From: Candidatus Omnitrophota bacterium
Lineage (GTDB): Bacteria; Omnitrophota; Gorgyraeia; Tantalellales; Tantalellaceae
Length of the DNA: 64,000 bases
Reading direction: 5' to 3'
Assembly: GCA_014728045.1 (NCBI GenBank)
Contig: WJMH01000005.1
Coordinates: forward strand, 26,835 to 90,834
Made by a program: the position numbers and the translations under genes. Under the pieces are notes generated by a model. The model saw only the letters and a list, made by a program, of their open reading frames with translations. It searched no databases and had not been told where the DNA came from. Shown piece after piece: positions 53,656-62,438 of this stretch (the first letter of the stretch is position 1; every line of letters starts with the position of its first letter).

Positions 53656-54692
53656 TGAGGAAGCGTCTTGACAGGATCCTCCTTTCAAGGACTGACAGGC
53701 TGGGGGACGTTGTGCTTTCCACCCCCGTGATACGGAGGCTGCGGGAACTTTACCCGGATTCCTATATAGCGATGATGGTAAGGCCCGAGAACCGCGGCGT
53801 TATAGGGAATAACCCCCATCTTGATGAGATCATCGTTTACGACAAGTACGGGTTCGACAAAAGCTTTCTGGCGACCTTGAGGTTCGCTATGCGCCTGCGC
53901 AAAAAGAATTTTGATGCAGCCATAGCCCTGCATCCGACGAACCGGGCGCATCTTATTTTTTTTCTGGCGGGCATACCCGAGAGGATCGGCTACGACAGGA
54001 ACCTTGCGTTCCTTTTGACGAAGAAGATACCCCACCGGAAGCAAAAGGGCGAAAAACATGAGGCTGAACTGAACCTGGATCTTATGCGCGAGGCCGGTTT
54101 TGATGTTACCGGTGCGGACAGACACCCCTATATAATAACTTCCGACAACGATAAACGGCTCGTCGATTCAATGTGGCAGGACCGGAAGCTTTCGCAAAAG
54201 GTGATAGCCCTTCATGTCGGAGCGAGCTGCCCGTCGAAACGGTGGCCCGTTGAGAGGTTCGCTCTGCTTGCCGACAGGTTGTATAAAGATACCGGTTCTG
54301 ATATCGTGCTTGTGGGAGGGGATGAAACCGCTTCGTTCAGTGCACGCGTTTGTTCGCAGATGCAAACCCCGGCTGTTGATATGACCGGTATGCTCATTAT
54401 TGGCGAACTTGCCGAATTCCTTTCAAGATGCAGGCTCTTTATTTCCAATGATTCCGGTCCCGTTCATGTCTCCGTGGCCGTGGGCACGCCTGTTGTCGCG
54501 ATCTTCGGGCGCAAGGATCCGGGCCTTGCTCCTCTCAGGTGGGGGCCGCTGGGCGCAAAAGACCAGGTCCTTCACAGGGACGTGGGCTGTGATATATGCC
54601 ATGCGCATAATTGCCGGAAGGATTTCGCATGTCTCAAGGCGATCACCGTTGAAGATGCTTACGAGGCCGCGATGCGAATTCTGGCCCCGTGA
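53652..54692 (+). CDS. GT9-family heptosyltransferase-like protein
   Basis: The 346-residue protein has the LSRTDRLGDVVLSTPVIRRL start, LHVGASCPSKRWP, SNDSGPVHVSVAVGTPVVAIFGRK and a cysteine-rich end (CDICHAHNCRKDFACLK). It overlaps the macrodomain gene by 4 bases. Last gene of the glycosyltransferase block; a 150-base gap with a likely promoter follows. Confidence 0.83.
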   Translation: MMRKRLDRILLSRTDRLGDVVLSTPVIRRLRELYPDSYIAMMVRPENRGVIGNNPHLDEIIVYDKYGFDKSFLATLRFAMRLRKKNFDAAIALHPTNRAHLIFFLAGIPERIGYDRNLAFLLTKKIPHRKQKGEKHEAELNLDLMREAGFDVTGADRHPYIITSDNDKRLVDSMWQDRKLSQKVIALHVGASCPSKRWPVERFALLADRLYKDTGSDIVLVGGDETASFSARVCSQMQTPAVDMTGMLIIGELAEFLSRCRLFISNDSGPVHVSVAVGTPVVAIFGRKDPGLAPLRWGPLGAKDQVLHRDVGCDICHAHNCRKDFACLKAITVEDAYEAAMRILAP

Positions 54693-54768
54693 AGCCCCGC
54701 ATTCAAGGCCCTTTCAGGATGCCGACATTCAAGGTAAAACTGGAAAAAGCAAGAATTCAGTATTACTC

Positions 54769-54797
54769 TTGCCCGTTTAAGGTAAAGGTATTATAAT
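54769..54797 (+). promoter_or_regulatory. Promoter upstream of trx
   Basis: TTGCCC (54769-54774), a 17-base spacer and TATAAT (54792-54797). The -10 is consensus and the -35 matches 4 of 6. It lies in the 150-base gap after the glycosyltransferase block. I see no terminator hairpin with a T-run in this gap, so read-through from upstream is also possible. Confidence 0.65.
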
Positions 54798-54842
54798 AAT
54801 AAGCTGCTAAATTAATATGAAAATCAAATTACGGAGGACATA

Positions 54843-55160
54843 ATGGAGATCATGGTAAATGACGCCAATTTCAAGGAAGTGGTTCTTGAGTCCGATGTGC
54901 CGGTGCTTGTGGATTTCTGGGCAGAGTGGTGCGGTCCCTGCAGGATGATAGCTCCCCTGGTGGAGGAGATAGCCAAGGAATACCAGGGCAGGGTTAAAGT
55001 CTGCAAGATGAACGTAGAAGAAGCGCAGAGCACCGCTTCCGAATACGGTATAATGAATATCCCGACCCTTATCGTTTTCAAGGGCGGTCAGATCGCGGAG
55101 AAGGTCATAGGTGTAGTGCCCAAGAGCGACATCGTTTCCAGGCTGGATAGACATCTTTGA
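54843..55160 (+). CDS. trxA: Thioredoxin
   Basis: Cytosolic disulfide reductase. The 105-residue protein has the active site WCGPC (29-33), cis-Pro in IPTL, and length typical of TrxA. GGAGGA precedes ATG. It sits alone between the GT9 block and rfaE1; no thioredoxin reductase is in the window. Confidence 0.95.
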   Translation: MEIMVNDANFKEVVLESDVPVLVDFWAEWCGPCRMIAPLVEEIAKEYQGRVKVCKMNVEEAQSTASEYGIMNIPTLIVFKGGQIAEKVIGVVPKSDIVSRLDRHL

Positions 55161-55207
55161 TATCGGGAAAATAACCAGAATGAACGCCATACAGGAGGTT
55201 TGGGTCC

Positions 55208-56236
55208 GTGGAAGGATATGACAGTTCGGTTCTTTTGGATGCTGTTCGACAATTCAGTGACAAGAAGGTCATGGTGCTGGGAGACCTTCTTCTTGACAGG
55301 TATGTTTACGGCAAGGTTTCAAGGATATCCCCGGAAGCGCCGATACCGGTACTTCTGGTGGACCGTGAGGACGATTACCGTCCGGGGGGCGGTTGCAACG
55401 TGTCAAACAACCTGGCGAAGCTGGGCGCGGAAGTTTATCTTGTAGGCGTCATAGGAATGGATTCCGAGGACGGCGAGTTCAAAAGGACCGAGAAGCTCAA
55501 GAAGCTGCTCCGGGAGGAGAATATCAATATCGACGGTGTTTTCGAGGATCCCGAGAGGCAGACCATAATGAAAACGCGCGTTATGGCGCATCATCATCCT
55601 CATCATCAGCAGATCGTGAGAGTGGATAGGGAGGATGTTCATGAGATATCCGACGCTTTTCGCGACAAGATAAAAGGATACATAGAAAAGAACATTGGCC
55701 GGATGGATGCACTTATCATCGAGGATTACGGAAAGGGGCTTATAACCAAGTCGCTTCTTGGGGATATCATTGATATCGCCAGGAAGAACAAGGTGATGGT
55801 TTCGGTCGATCCCAAGGAGAACCATTTCGATCTTTACAGGAACGTCAGCGTTATAACGCCGAACCGTGATGAGGCCGGTAAGGCCGCCGGTCTGGTGCTG
55901 GATGATATCGGCAAGATTAAGCAAGGCGGCAGCAAGCTCCTTGATCTTACGGCCGCGGAGGTCGTGCTGATAACCCTGGGGGAGGAGGGGATGATGCTTT
56001 TCCGGAAGGGCGCCGACCCCAGGCATATACCCACGGTCGCGCAGGATGTTTATGACGTTTCCGGCGCCGGGGACACGGTGATAGGGGTCTACACGCTTTC
56101 CTGCGTAAGCGGCGCGGATCCGGTGGATGCCGCCCGCTTGGCCAATTGCGCGGCGAAGATAGTGGTCTCCAAAACGGGAGCTTACGCGGTCAGCAAAGAG
56201 GAATTGGTTGAAGAACTAAAGTCTAAAAAGGAGTGA
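55208..56236 (+). CDS. rfaE1: D-glycero-beta-D-manno-heptose-7-phosphate kinase (RfaE1/HldA)
   Basis: Phosphorylates heptose 7-phosphate at C1 on the way to ADP-heptose, the donor for GT9 enzymes. The 342-residue PfkB-type protein has GGGCNVSNNLAKLGA (60-74), and the catalytic base in DVSGAGDTV (Asp289). The C-terminal nucleotidyltransferase domain of HldE is absent, and rfaE2, gmhA, gmhB and hldD are not in the window. A His cluster (128-133) replaces the usual substrate-loop residues. GTG start follows AGGAGG at 8 bases. Confidence 0.9.
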   Translation: MEGYDSSVLLDAVRQFSDKKVMVLGDLLLDRYVYGKVSRISPEAPIPVLLVDREDDYRPGGGCNVSNNLAKLGAEVYLVGVIGMDSEDGEFKRTEKLKKLLREENINIDGVFEDPERQTIMKTRVMAHHHPHHQQIVRVDREDVHEISDAFRDKIKGYIEKNIGRMDALIIEDYGKGLITKSLLGDIIDIARKNKVMVSVDPKENHFDLYRNVSVITPNRDEAGKAAGLVLDDIGKIKQGGSKLLDLTAAEVVLITLGEEGMMLFRKGADPRHIPTVAQDVYDVSGAGDTVIGVYTLSCVSGADPVDAARLANCAAKIVVSKTGAYAVSKEELVEELKSKKE

Positions 56237-56240
56237 ATAA

Positions 56241-57029
56241 ATGAAAGTTGCGGCTGTAATACCGGCAAGGTGGGGTTCAACAAGGCTCAAGGGCAAGATC
56301 CTGGCGGACATTAACGGAAAACCCATGATCCAGCATGTCTGGGAAAGGGTCTGCAAGGCGCATGAGGTCGATGAAGTGGTGATCGCCGTCGACAAGGAAC
56401 GCGTTTTCAAGACGGCCGAATCCTTCGGCGCGAGGACGGTGTTCACTTCTCCCGAACAGCCCTCGGGAACCGACCGCTTAGCGGAGGTCGCAAGCACCGT
56501 TGACGCGGACATCTACATAAACGTGCAGGCGGATGAGCCCCTGGTGCACCCGATGATGGTCGATTCTCTGGCGCAGGTATTCAAGTATGAACGTAACGTG
56601 CAGATGGCGACCCTTATCAAGAGGATACATTCCGGGGAAGAGATAATCAGTCCTGATGTGGTCAAGGTGGTGGTGGACAGAAAGGGCTTCGCTCTTTATT
56701 TTTCAAGGAGCCCCATACCCTATATCCGCGAGAAGGATACCGGAGGGGGAGCTTTTTCTCCCGAGTTCCGGGATGTCAGCGGCAGTTATTACAAACATAT
56801 AGGTCTTTATTCCTATACGAAGGATTTCCTTTTCACCTATACCAATCTTCCCAAGTCGACTCTCGAGATCGACGAAAAACTGGAGCAGCTCAGGGCGCTG
56901 GAACACGGTTACAAGATCATGACAGTGGAGACGCATTACGACACGATCGGCGTGGATACTCAGGAGGACCTTGAAAAGGTGAGAGATCTCCTGCGCGGCG
57001 GTCACCCACAAAGCGGGACAAAGATATGA
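56241..57029 (+). CDS. kdsB: CMP-Kdo synthetase
   Basis: Activates Kdo with CTP for WaaA. The 262-residue protein has the nucleotide-binding PARWGSTRLKGK (8-19), INVQADEPLVHP, FSRSPIPY and the ETHYDTIGVDTQEDLE end, as in KdsB. AAAAAGGAG lies before ATG. It overlaps kdsA by 4 bases. Confidence 0.95.
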   Translation: MKVAAVIPARWGSTRLKGKILADINGKPMIQHVWERVCKAHEVDEVVIAVDKERVFKTAESFGARTVFTSPEQPSGTDRLAEVASTVDADIYINVQADEPLVHPMMVDSLAQVFKYERNVQMATLIKRIHSGEEIISPDVVKVVVDRKGFALYFSRSPIPYIREKDTGGGAFSPEFRDVSGSYYKHIGLYSYTKDFLFTYTNLPKSTLEIDEKLEQLRALEHGYKIMTVETHYDTIGVDTQEDLEKVRDLLRGGHPQSGTKI

Positions 57030-57847
57030 ATACAAGGACAGTGAAAATAGGAAAGATCGAGGTCGGTAAAGCCAGGCCTCTTGCGCTTATTGCCGGGCCG
57101 TGCGTGATAGAGTCAAGAGAGAGCGCCCTAAGGCACGCCGAAGAACTGAAGAGAATCACCGAAAAATGCGGGATACCTTTCATATTCAAGTCCAGCTATG
57201 ACAAGGCCAACAGAAGTTCGGTCAATTCTTTCAGGGGCCCGGGGCTCGAAGATGGCCTCAGGGTGCTCAAGGAGATCAGGGAGAAGTTAGATATTCCCGT
57301 TCTCACCGATGTGCATGAGGTTTCGGAAGTGGCGACCGTCGGTGAAGTGGCCGATGTTCTGCAGATACCGGCTTTCCTTTGCAGGCAGACGGATCTTTTG
57401 CTGGAGGCTGCCGGAACGGGAAAGCCCGTCAATGTGAAAAAGGGCCAGTTCATGTCGCCTGCCGAGATGGATAATGTCGTTGGCAAGATCGAGTCAACGG
57501 GCAATAAGAACATACTGCTTACCGAAAGGGGGAGCACTTTCGGATATAACATGCTCGTCAACGATTTCAGGGGTATGGTCCAGATGGGGCAGACAGGTTA
57601 CCCGGTGGTATACGACGCGACACATTCGGTGCAGATGCCCGGTGGGAAGGGTGCCTCCAGCGGAGGGGACTCCAGGTATGTTATGCCTCTTTCCAAGGCG
57701 GCCGTCGCCGTAGGCTGTGACGCGCTTTTTGTCGAAGTGCACGAGGAGCCCGAAAAAGCGCTGAGCGACGGACCCAACATGCTGCGGCTCTCGGACCTTG
57801 AAGGGTTCATAGACCAGATCAGAAAAATAGAAAAAGCGGTAAGGTGA
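57026..57847 (+). CDS. kdsA: Kdo-8-phosphate synthase
   Basis: Condenses arabinose 5-phosphate with PEP. The 273-residue protein has AGPCVIES (18-25), FKSSYDKANRSS, the CRQTDLL stretch and DATHSVQMPGG near 194-204. Both metal-type and non-metal KdsA keep these; the Cys in AGPCVI favours the metal-dependent type. It overlaps kdsB and the next gene begins at its end. Confidence 0.95.
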   Translation: MNTRTVKIGKIEVGKARPLALIAGPCVIESRESALRHAEELKRITEKCGIPFIFKSSYDKANRSSVNSFRGPGLEDGLRVLKEIREKLDIPVLTDVHEVSEVATVGEVADVLQIPAFLCRQTDLLLEAAGTGKPVNVKKGQFMSPAEMDNVVGKIESTGNKNILLTERGSTFGYNMLVNDFRGMVQMGQTGYPVVYDATHSVQMPGGKGASSGGDSRYVMPLSKAAVAVGCDALFVEVHEEPEKALSDGPNMLRLSDLEGFIDQIRKIEKAVR

Positions 57848-57849
57848 CC

Positions 57850-58809
57850 ATGAGCATACCAAGCGCTAAAAAAGTACTTATGAACGAGAGCAGGGCCATC
57901 GCGAAGATCGCCGATAAGATCGACGGTACTTTCGAAAAGGTTATCAGGCTTCTTGCAAAGGCGAAAGGGAGGATTATAATAACCGGGATGGGCAAGCCGG
58001 GTTTCATCGCGCAGAAGGTTTCGGCGACCATGTCCTCGACGGGGACGCCGTCTCTCTATCTCCATCCGGCCGAGGCTCTTCACGGTGACCTGGGCAGGGT
58101 TACCCGGGACGATGTCCTCATAGCCTTCTCCAACAGCGGGGAAACCGAAGAGATGGTGAAACTGCTTCCCATAATCAAGAAGATAGGTGCTAAACTGGTG
58201 GCTATTACGGGCAACACCGGGTCCACCCTGGCGGTTAACAGTGACTATGTCCTGGACAGCTCCGTCAAGAAGGAAGCGTGTCCCATGGGACTTGCGCCTA
58301 CTACGTCCACGACCGTTATGCTCGCTCTGGGAGACGCTCTTGCGATAGCTCTTCTTGAGAGGAAGAATTTCCAGCCCCGGGACTTCGCGCTGTATCATCC
58401 GGGCGGTTCGCTGGGAAAGAGGCTCCTTCTGAGCGTCGGTGACATAATGAGACCCAGGAAAGAAACCCCGATAGTCAAAAAACGGGATAAGGTGAGGGAT
58501 GTGCTTCTTAAGATCACCAAAATGCGCGCGGGCAGCGCCAGTGTGGTGGATTCCAAGGGGAAGCTTGTAGGGATATTCACTGACGGCGACCTGAGAAGGC
58601 ATTTCGACGAGGGCAGGGACCTTGTGAACTGTCCCGTCGGCGAGGTAATGACAAAAAAGCCCGTTACCATAACCGCGGACAAACTGGCCGCCGAGGCATT
58701 CGAGATGCTCAGGGATAAGAAGATAGACGAGATACCTGTCGTGGACAAGAAAGGATGTCCGGTCGGGATACTTGACGTTCAGGATATCCTCAAGGCCGGT
58801 CTGGTCTAG
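57850..58809 (+). CDS. kdsD: Arabinose-5-phosphate isomerase
   Basis: Supplies arabinose 5-phosphate for KdsA. The 319-residue protein has an N-terminal SIS domain (about 33-170: ITGMGKPGFIAQK, FSNSGETEE, APTTSTT) and two CBS domains (about 200-319). ATG at 57850 is used; GTG at 57844 (GTGA overlap with the kdsA stop) is an equally possible start and adds two residues. Family names KdsD, KpsF and GutQ overlap; context favours KdsD. Confidence 0.93.
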   Translation: MSIPSAKKVLMNESRAIAKIADKIDGTFEKVIRLLAKAKGRIIITGMGKPGFIAQKVSATMSSTGTPSLYLHPAEALHGDLGRVTRDDVLIAFSNSGETEEMVKLLPIIKKIGAKLVAITGNTGSTLAVNSDYVLDSSVKKEACPMGLAPTTSTTVMLALGDALAIALLERKNFQPRDFALYHPGGSLGKRLLLSVGDIMRPRKETPIVKKRDKVRDVLLKITKMRAGSASVVDSKGKLVGIFTDGDLRRHFDEGRDLVNCPVGEVMTKKPVTITADKLAAEAFEMLRDKKIDEIPVVDKKGCPVGILDVQDILKAGLV

Positions 58810-58828
58810 AAAGGTGAAAGGTGTTCAA

Positions 58829-59371
58829 ATGAAAGAGAAATTTTCACCCGAACTCATAGAAAAGGCGAAAAAGATAAAGCTCCTCGTGCTTGATATCGAC
58901 GGTGTGCTTACGGACGGCAGGATAATCTACGGGAATTACGGTGACGAGATAAAGAATTTCGATGTCAATGACGGGCTGGGGATGTTCCTCGCCATGAAGT
59001 CGGGCATAAAGTGCGTCATACTCACTGCCAAGGCTTCCAAGGTCGTTACCAAACGCGCGAAAGAGCTTAAGGTTGATAAGGTCTACCAGAATTTTCATTA
59101 TAAGATAGAGGCTCTTGAGAAGATACGGAAAAAGTTCAAGGTGAGCGACGAACAGATATGTTTCATGGGGGATGACCTGATAGACATACCTGTTCTTCGC
59201 CGGGTGGGCCTCGCTGTATGCCCCCCCAATGCTATGGAGGACGTCATGCATTTCGTGCATTTTATCACGGAAAAAAGGGGTGGCCGCGGAGCCGTCCGCG
59301 AGGTGTGTGATTTTCTTCTCAAGGCGCAGGGAAGCTGGAGCGAGGTCACAAAAAGGTATTTCAACGATTAG
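58829..59371 (+). CDS. kdsC: Kdo-8-phosphate phosphatase
   Basis: HAD-superfamily enzyme that removes phosphate from Kdo 8-phosphate. The 180-residue protein has the nucleophile motif DIDGVLTDG (22-30), LTAKASK and MGDDLIDIPVL, as in KdsC. ATG at 58829 follows GAAAGGTG; an earlier in-frame start would lie inside kdsD. It completes the Kdo route kdsB-kdsA-kdsD-kdsC. queD starts one base after its stop. Confidence 0.95.
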   Translation: MKEKFSPELIEKAKKIKLLVLDIDGVLTDGRIIYGNYGDEIKNFDVNDGLGMFLAMKSGIKCVILTAKASKVVTKRAKELKVDKVYQNFHYKIEALEKIRKKFKVSDEQICFMGDDLIDIPVLRRVGLAVCPPNAMEDVMHFVHFITEKRGGRGAVREVCDFLLKAQGSWSEVTKRYFND

Positions 59372-59372
59372 C

Positions 59373-59741
59373 ATGTATAAGGTCAAAGTAACTTCACATT
59401 TCAGCAGCGCGCACAACCTGAGAGGATACAAGGGTAAGTGTGAGGATCTACACGGCCATAACTGGCGCGTTGAGGTCTCCGCTTTTTCCAAGGAACTTGA
59501 TGAGCTGGGGATGGTGGTGGATTTCAAGGAGCTTAAAGCCGCGCTCGGAGAAGTTCTGGGAGAACTTGACCACAGTTTCCTCAATGACGTGGAATACTTT
59601 AAACGGACGAACCCGACATCCGAGAACATAGCAAGATTCATTTACCAGAGGATGGAGGAGCTGAACCCGTCATTGCGGATACGAGAGGTGACCGTCCACG
59701 AGACGGACACCTCCTCGGCGACGTATGTTAAGGACCGATAA
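59373..59741 (+). CDS. queD: 6-carboxy-5,6,7,8-tetrahydropterin synthase
   Basis: Second step of queuosine precursor synthesis. The 122-residue protein has zinc ligands His14 and His27, His29 in LHGHNW, catalytic Cys23 in GKCEDLHGH, and the VHETDTS end. It follows kdsC directly, and its stop overlaps the queC start (TAATG). Confidence 0.94.
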   Translation: MYKVKVTSHFSSAHNLRGYKGKCEDLHGHNWRVEVSAFSKELDELGMVVDFKELKAALGEVLGELDHSFLNDVEYFKRTNPTSENIARFIYQRMEELNPSLRIREVTVHETDTSSATYVKDR

Positions 59742-60406
59742 TGGACAAAAAAGCGATAGTATTACTTTCGGGGGGATTGGATTCGGCGGTGACACTGTAC
59801 ATGGCCAGGCGGGATTATACCCCAAGAGCGCTTATATTCGATTACGGCCAGAAAGCCTTGAAGGAGCTGGAGTCGGCAAAAAGGATATGCGATGAGGCGC
59901 AGGTGGAATACGTCCTTCTTAAGATAGACATGCCCTGGAAGGGAAGTTCCCTCTTGGACTTTTCCAGAGAAGTGCCCAGCGCGGGCAGCGGCGAAGAAAC
60001 GATCCCCGACACTTACGTTCCCGCCAGGAACATAATTTTTTTGAGCTACGGGGTATCTTTCGCCGAAGCCTCAGGATCCGAAGCGGTTTTTATAGGAGCA
60101 CACCAGCTGGATTACTCGAATTATCCTGACTGCAGGGGCGAGTTCTTCGACAGTTTCCGGCAGGTCCTCGCCAAGGGGACAAAAAGCGGCCAGGAGAACA
60201 GCCCGGTAAAGATAATTACACCCGTTTTGAACAAGACAAAAAAAGAGATAGTCCACGCCGGGCACGCGCTAAATGTGCCGTTTGAACACACATGGTCGTG
60301 TTACAGGCAGGGCGACATTCCCTGCGGTGAGTGCGAGTCCTGCGTTTTCCGGATAAAGGCGTTCGAGCAGGCGGGTCTTTCGGATCCGCTTATGGTGAAG
60401 AAGTGA
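59741..60406 (+). CDS. queC: 7-cyano-7-deazaguanine synthase
   Basis: ATP-dependent formation of preQ0. The 221-residue protein has the PP-loop SGGLDS (10-15) and the zinc site CYRQGDIPCGECESC (Cys187, Cys195, Cys198, Cys201). It overlaps queD and queE by one base each. Confidence 0.95.
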   Translation: MDKKAIVLLSGGLDSAVTLYMARRDYTPRALIFDYGQKALKELESAKRICDEAQVEYVLLKIDMPWKGSSLLDFSREVPSAGSGEETIPDTYVPARNIIFLSYGVSFAEASGSEAVFIGAHQLDYSNYPDCRGEFFDSFRQVLAKGTKSGQENSPVKIITPVLNKTKKEIVHAGHALNVPFEHTWSCYRQGDIPCGECESCVFRIKAFEQAGLSDPLMVKK

Positions 60407-61098
60407 TGGAACAGGCAAAAATATCAGAGATATTCCTCTCTTACCAGGGGGAAGGGCCCCTCGCTGGCAGCCGTCAGCTTTTCGTGCGGTTCTACGGGTG
60501 TAATCTGGATTGCTCGTTCTGTGACACGCAGCTTGAAAGTTACAAGTCCTTTACCAGGGAATCGCTTTTAAGCAAGATACTGGATTTTGAGGACGACTAT
60601 AACGAACTAGCCCTTACCGGAGGGGAACCGCTTCTGCACGTGGATTTCCTGAAAGAGTTCCTGCCTGTTTACAAAAAACACAGGAGCCACCGGATCTATC
60701 TGGAAACGAACGGGACGCTCAGCGATGAACTTGCCGGGGTGATCGATCATGTGGATATCGTTGCCATGGATATCAAGCTGCCGTCTTCCTCGGGCAGCGG
60801 CGAGAAGATATTCGCCGCGCATGGAAAGTTCGCCGGAGGCGTAAAGGATAAGGAGTTAATAGTAAAGGCGGTGGTGACGGATACGACCACCATGGATGAC
60901 ATAAAGCGCATGGGCGAGATCATCAAGCTTAGCGCGGCCGGCTGCAAGACGGTGCTTCAACCGGTAACCCCGGTCAATGAGGATATACTAGAGCCCGACG
61001 GGGAGATGCTCTTATTTTTCAAGGAATACCTTAAGAAGGATACGGGTCTGGATGTGATGATACTCGGCCAGCTTCACCACAGGCTGGGCATAAAATAA
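60406..61098 (+). CDS. queE: 7-carboxy-7-deazaguanine synthase
   Basis: Radical SAM enzyme that rearranges carboxytetrahydropterin. The 230-residue protein has SYQGEGPLAG (12-21), the cluster-binding Cys32-x3-Cys36-x2-Cys39 (CNLDCSFC), and TGGEPLLH. ATG at 60406 overlaps the queC stop; the frame extends upstream but has no family match there. Confidence 0.95.
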   Translation: MEQAKISEIFLSYQGEGPLAGSRQLFVRFYGCNLDCSFCDTQLESYKSFTRESLLSKILDFEDDYNELALTGGEPLLHVDFLKEFLPVYKKHRSHRIYLETNGTLSDELAGVIDHVDIVAMDIKLPSSSGSGEKIFAAHGKFAGGVKDKELIVKAVVTDTTTMDDIKRMGEIIKLSAAGCKTVLQPVTPVNEDILEPDGEMLLFFKEYLKKDTGLDVMILGQLHHRLGIK

Positions 61099-61113
61099 AG
61101 GTATGGTAGAAAC

Positions 61114-61509
61114 ATGAACACGCGATCAAGTTATGAAGGGCTCCAGGAGAACATAAGAGAGCTTGATCTTCCGGGGATTGATGTTTTCGGGAACAAATAC
61201 CCGGACAGGGAATACACCGTAAGGTTCGATACGACCGAATTCACCTGTATTTGCCCGAAGACGGGGCTTCCCGATTTCGCGCATATTTTCATAGAATACA
61301 CCCCGGCGGAGAGCTGTCTTGAGCTAAAGTCCTTCAAGGAATACCTGTTCGCTTACCGTCAGACGGGTATTTTCCATGAACACGTCGTGAACCGCATACT
61401 GGAAGACCTTGTCAGGGCGTGTTCACCGGTCAGGATGAAAGTGACAGGTAAGTTCAACACAAGAGGCGGTATCACCACGACGGTCGAGGCGGAGTACGAG
61501 GCTAGATGA
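61114..61509 (+). CDS. queF: preQ0 reductase, unimodular type
   Basis: NADPH-dependent reduction of preQ0 to preQ1. The 131-residue length matches the short (YkvM-like) type. Cys47 in CPKTGLPDF is the thioimide-forming residue, with Asp54; LELKSFKEYLF is the substrate-binding stretch and FHEHVVN the NADPH region. It completes queDCEF; folE (GTP cyclohydrolase I) is not in the window. Confidence 0.95.
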   Translation: MNTRSSYEGLQENIRELDLPGIDVFGNKYPDREYTVRFDTTEFTCICPKTGLPDFAHIFIEYTPAESCLELKSFKEYLFAYRQTGIFHEHVVNRILEDLVRACSPVRMKVTGKFNTRGGITTTVEAEYEAR

Positions 61510-62438
61510 AGATAAAGACCAGAAGATATTACATATATTACCTTTTGAGGAGCGGTCTTTTCCTGCTCAGCCTTTTCCCTTTAAAGGCGGGGCTCTTCCT
61601 GGCCCGTCTGGGGGGGAAGGTCGCTTTCCGTTTGCTGGAGAAGTACAGGATGACGGCTCTTGAGAACCTCAGCAAGTACTACGGCCGGGATGAGCAGATC
61701 AACGAAAGAACGGCCGAGGGCGTTTTTGTCAATCTCGCCAAGAACGGTGCCGAATGGATCAAACTTTATTCGATGCCGCGCAGATATATCGATAAGATCA
61801 TCACGGAGGTCGAAGGGGCGGAAAAGCTCGACGCGGTGCTCAGCGAGGGCAGGGGCGCGGTCGTAATGGGATTCCACTTCGGCAACTGGGAACTTCTCGG
61901 AATAGGCCTGCGGGAAAAGGGGTATGAAGGTGCGCTTGTGGGCAGGAAGATATATTTCCACAAGTATGACAAGCTCATTACCCGTATGCGCGGCAGGTTC
62001 GACGCCAGGACAATATACAGGGACCAGTCCCCGAGAGAGATGTTGAAGGTCCTGAGGCAGGGGAAGGTGCTGGGCATAGTGCCGGACCAGGATGTCAAGG
62101 GAATAGACGGGGTTTTCGTTGATTTTTTCGGGCAACCGGCGTATACACCCACCGCGCCGGTAAAACTGGCTATGGCGGCCAGGACGAAAATAGTTCCCGT
62201 TCTGGTAATACGCAAGCAGGACGATACCCACAAGATAGTAGTGGAGGAGCCCATAGAGGTTAAAAAGAACGTTCCGGGGGAGGATGCAGTTAAGTTCTAC
62301 ACCCAGAAGTGGAGCGATGTTCTGGAAAAATACGTCAGGCTTTATCCCGAGCAGTGGGTATGGATACACAAAAGATGGAAGACGAAAATAGAGGACAAAA
62401 ATCGGGCGGTCGAGCATACCGCTCCGGGAGTAACATAA
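61506..62438 (+). CDS. lpxL: Lipid A late acyltransferase (LpxL/HtrB family)
   Basis: Adds a secondary acyl chain to Kdo-lipid A. The 310-residue protein has a hydrophobic N-terminus, His124-x4-Glu129 (HFGNWE), GIVPDQDVKG, and a YPEQWVWIHKRWK end. It is the second such enzyme in the window (the other is fused to an ELM1-like domain). It overlaps queF by 4 bases and the LptC-like gene by one. Confidence 0.93.
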   Translation: MKIKTRRYYIYYLLRSGLFLLSLFPLKAGLFLARLGGKVAFRLLEKYRMTALENLSKYYGRDEQINERTAEGVFVNLAKNGAEWIKLYSMPRRYIDKIITEVEGAEKLDAVLSEGRGAVVMGFHFGNWELLGIGLREKGYEGALVGRKIYFHKYDKLITRMRGRFDARTIYRDQSPREMLKVLRQGKVLGIVPDQDVKGIDGVFVDFFGQPAYTPTAPVKLAMAARTKIVPVLVIRKQDDTHKIVVEEPIEVKKNVPGEDAVKFYTQKWSDVLEKYVRLYPEQWVWIHKRWKTKIEDKNRAVEHTAPGVT

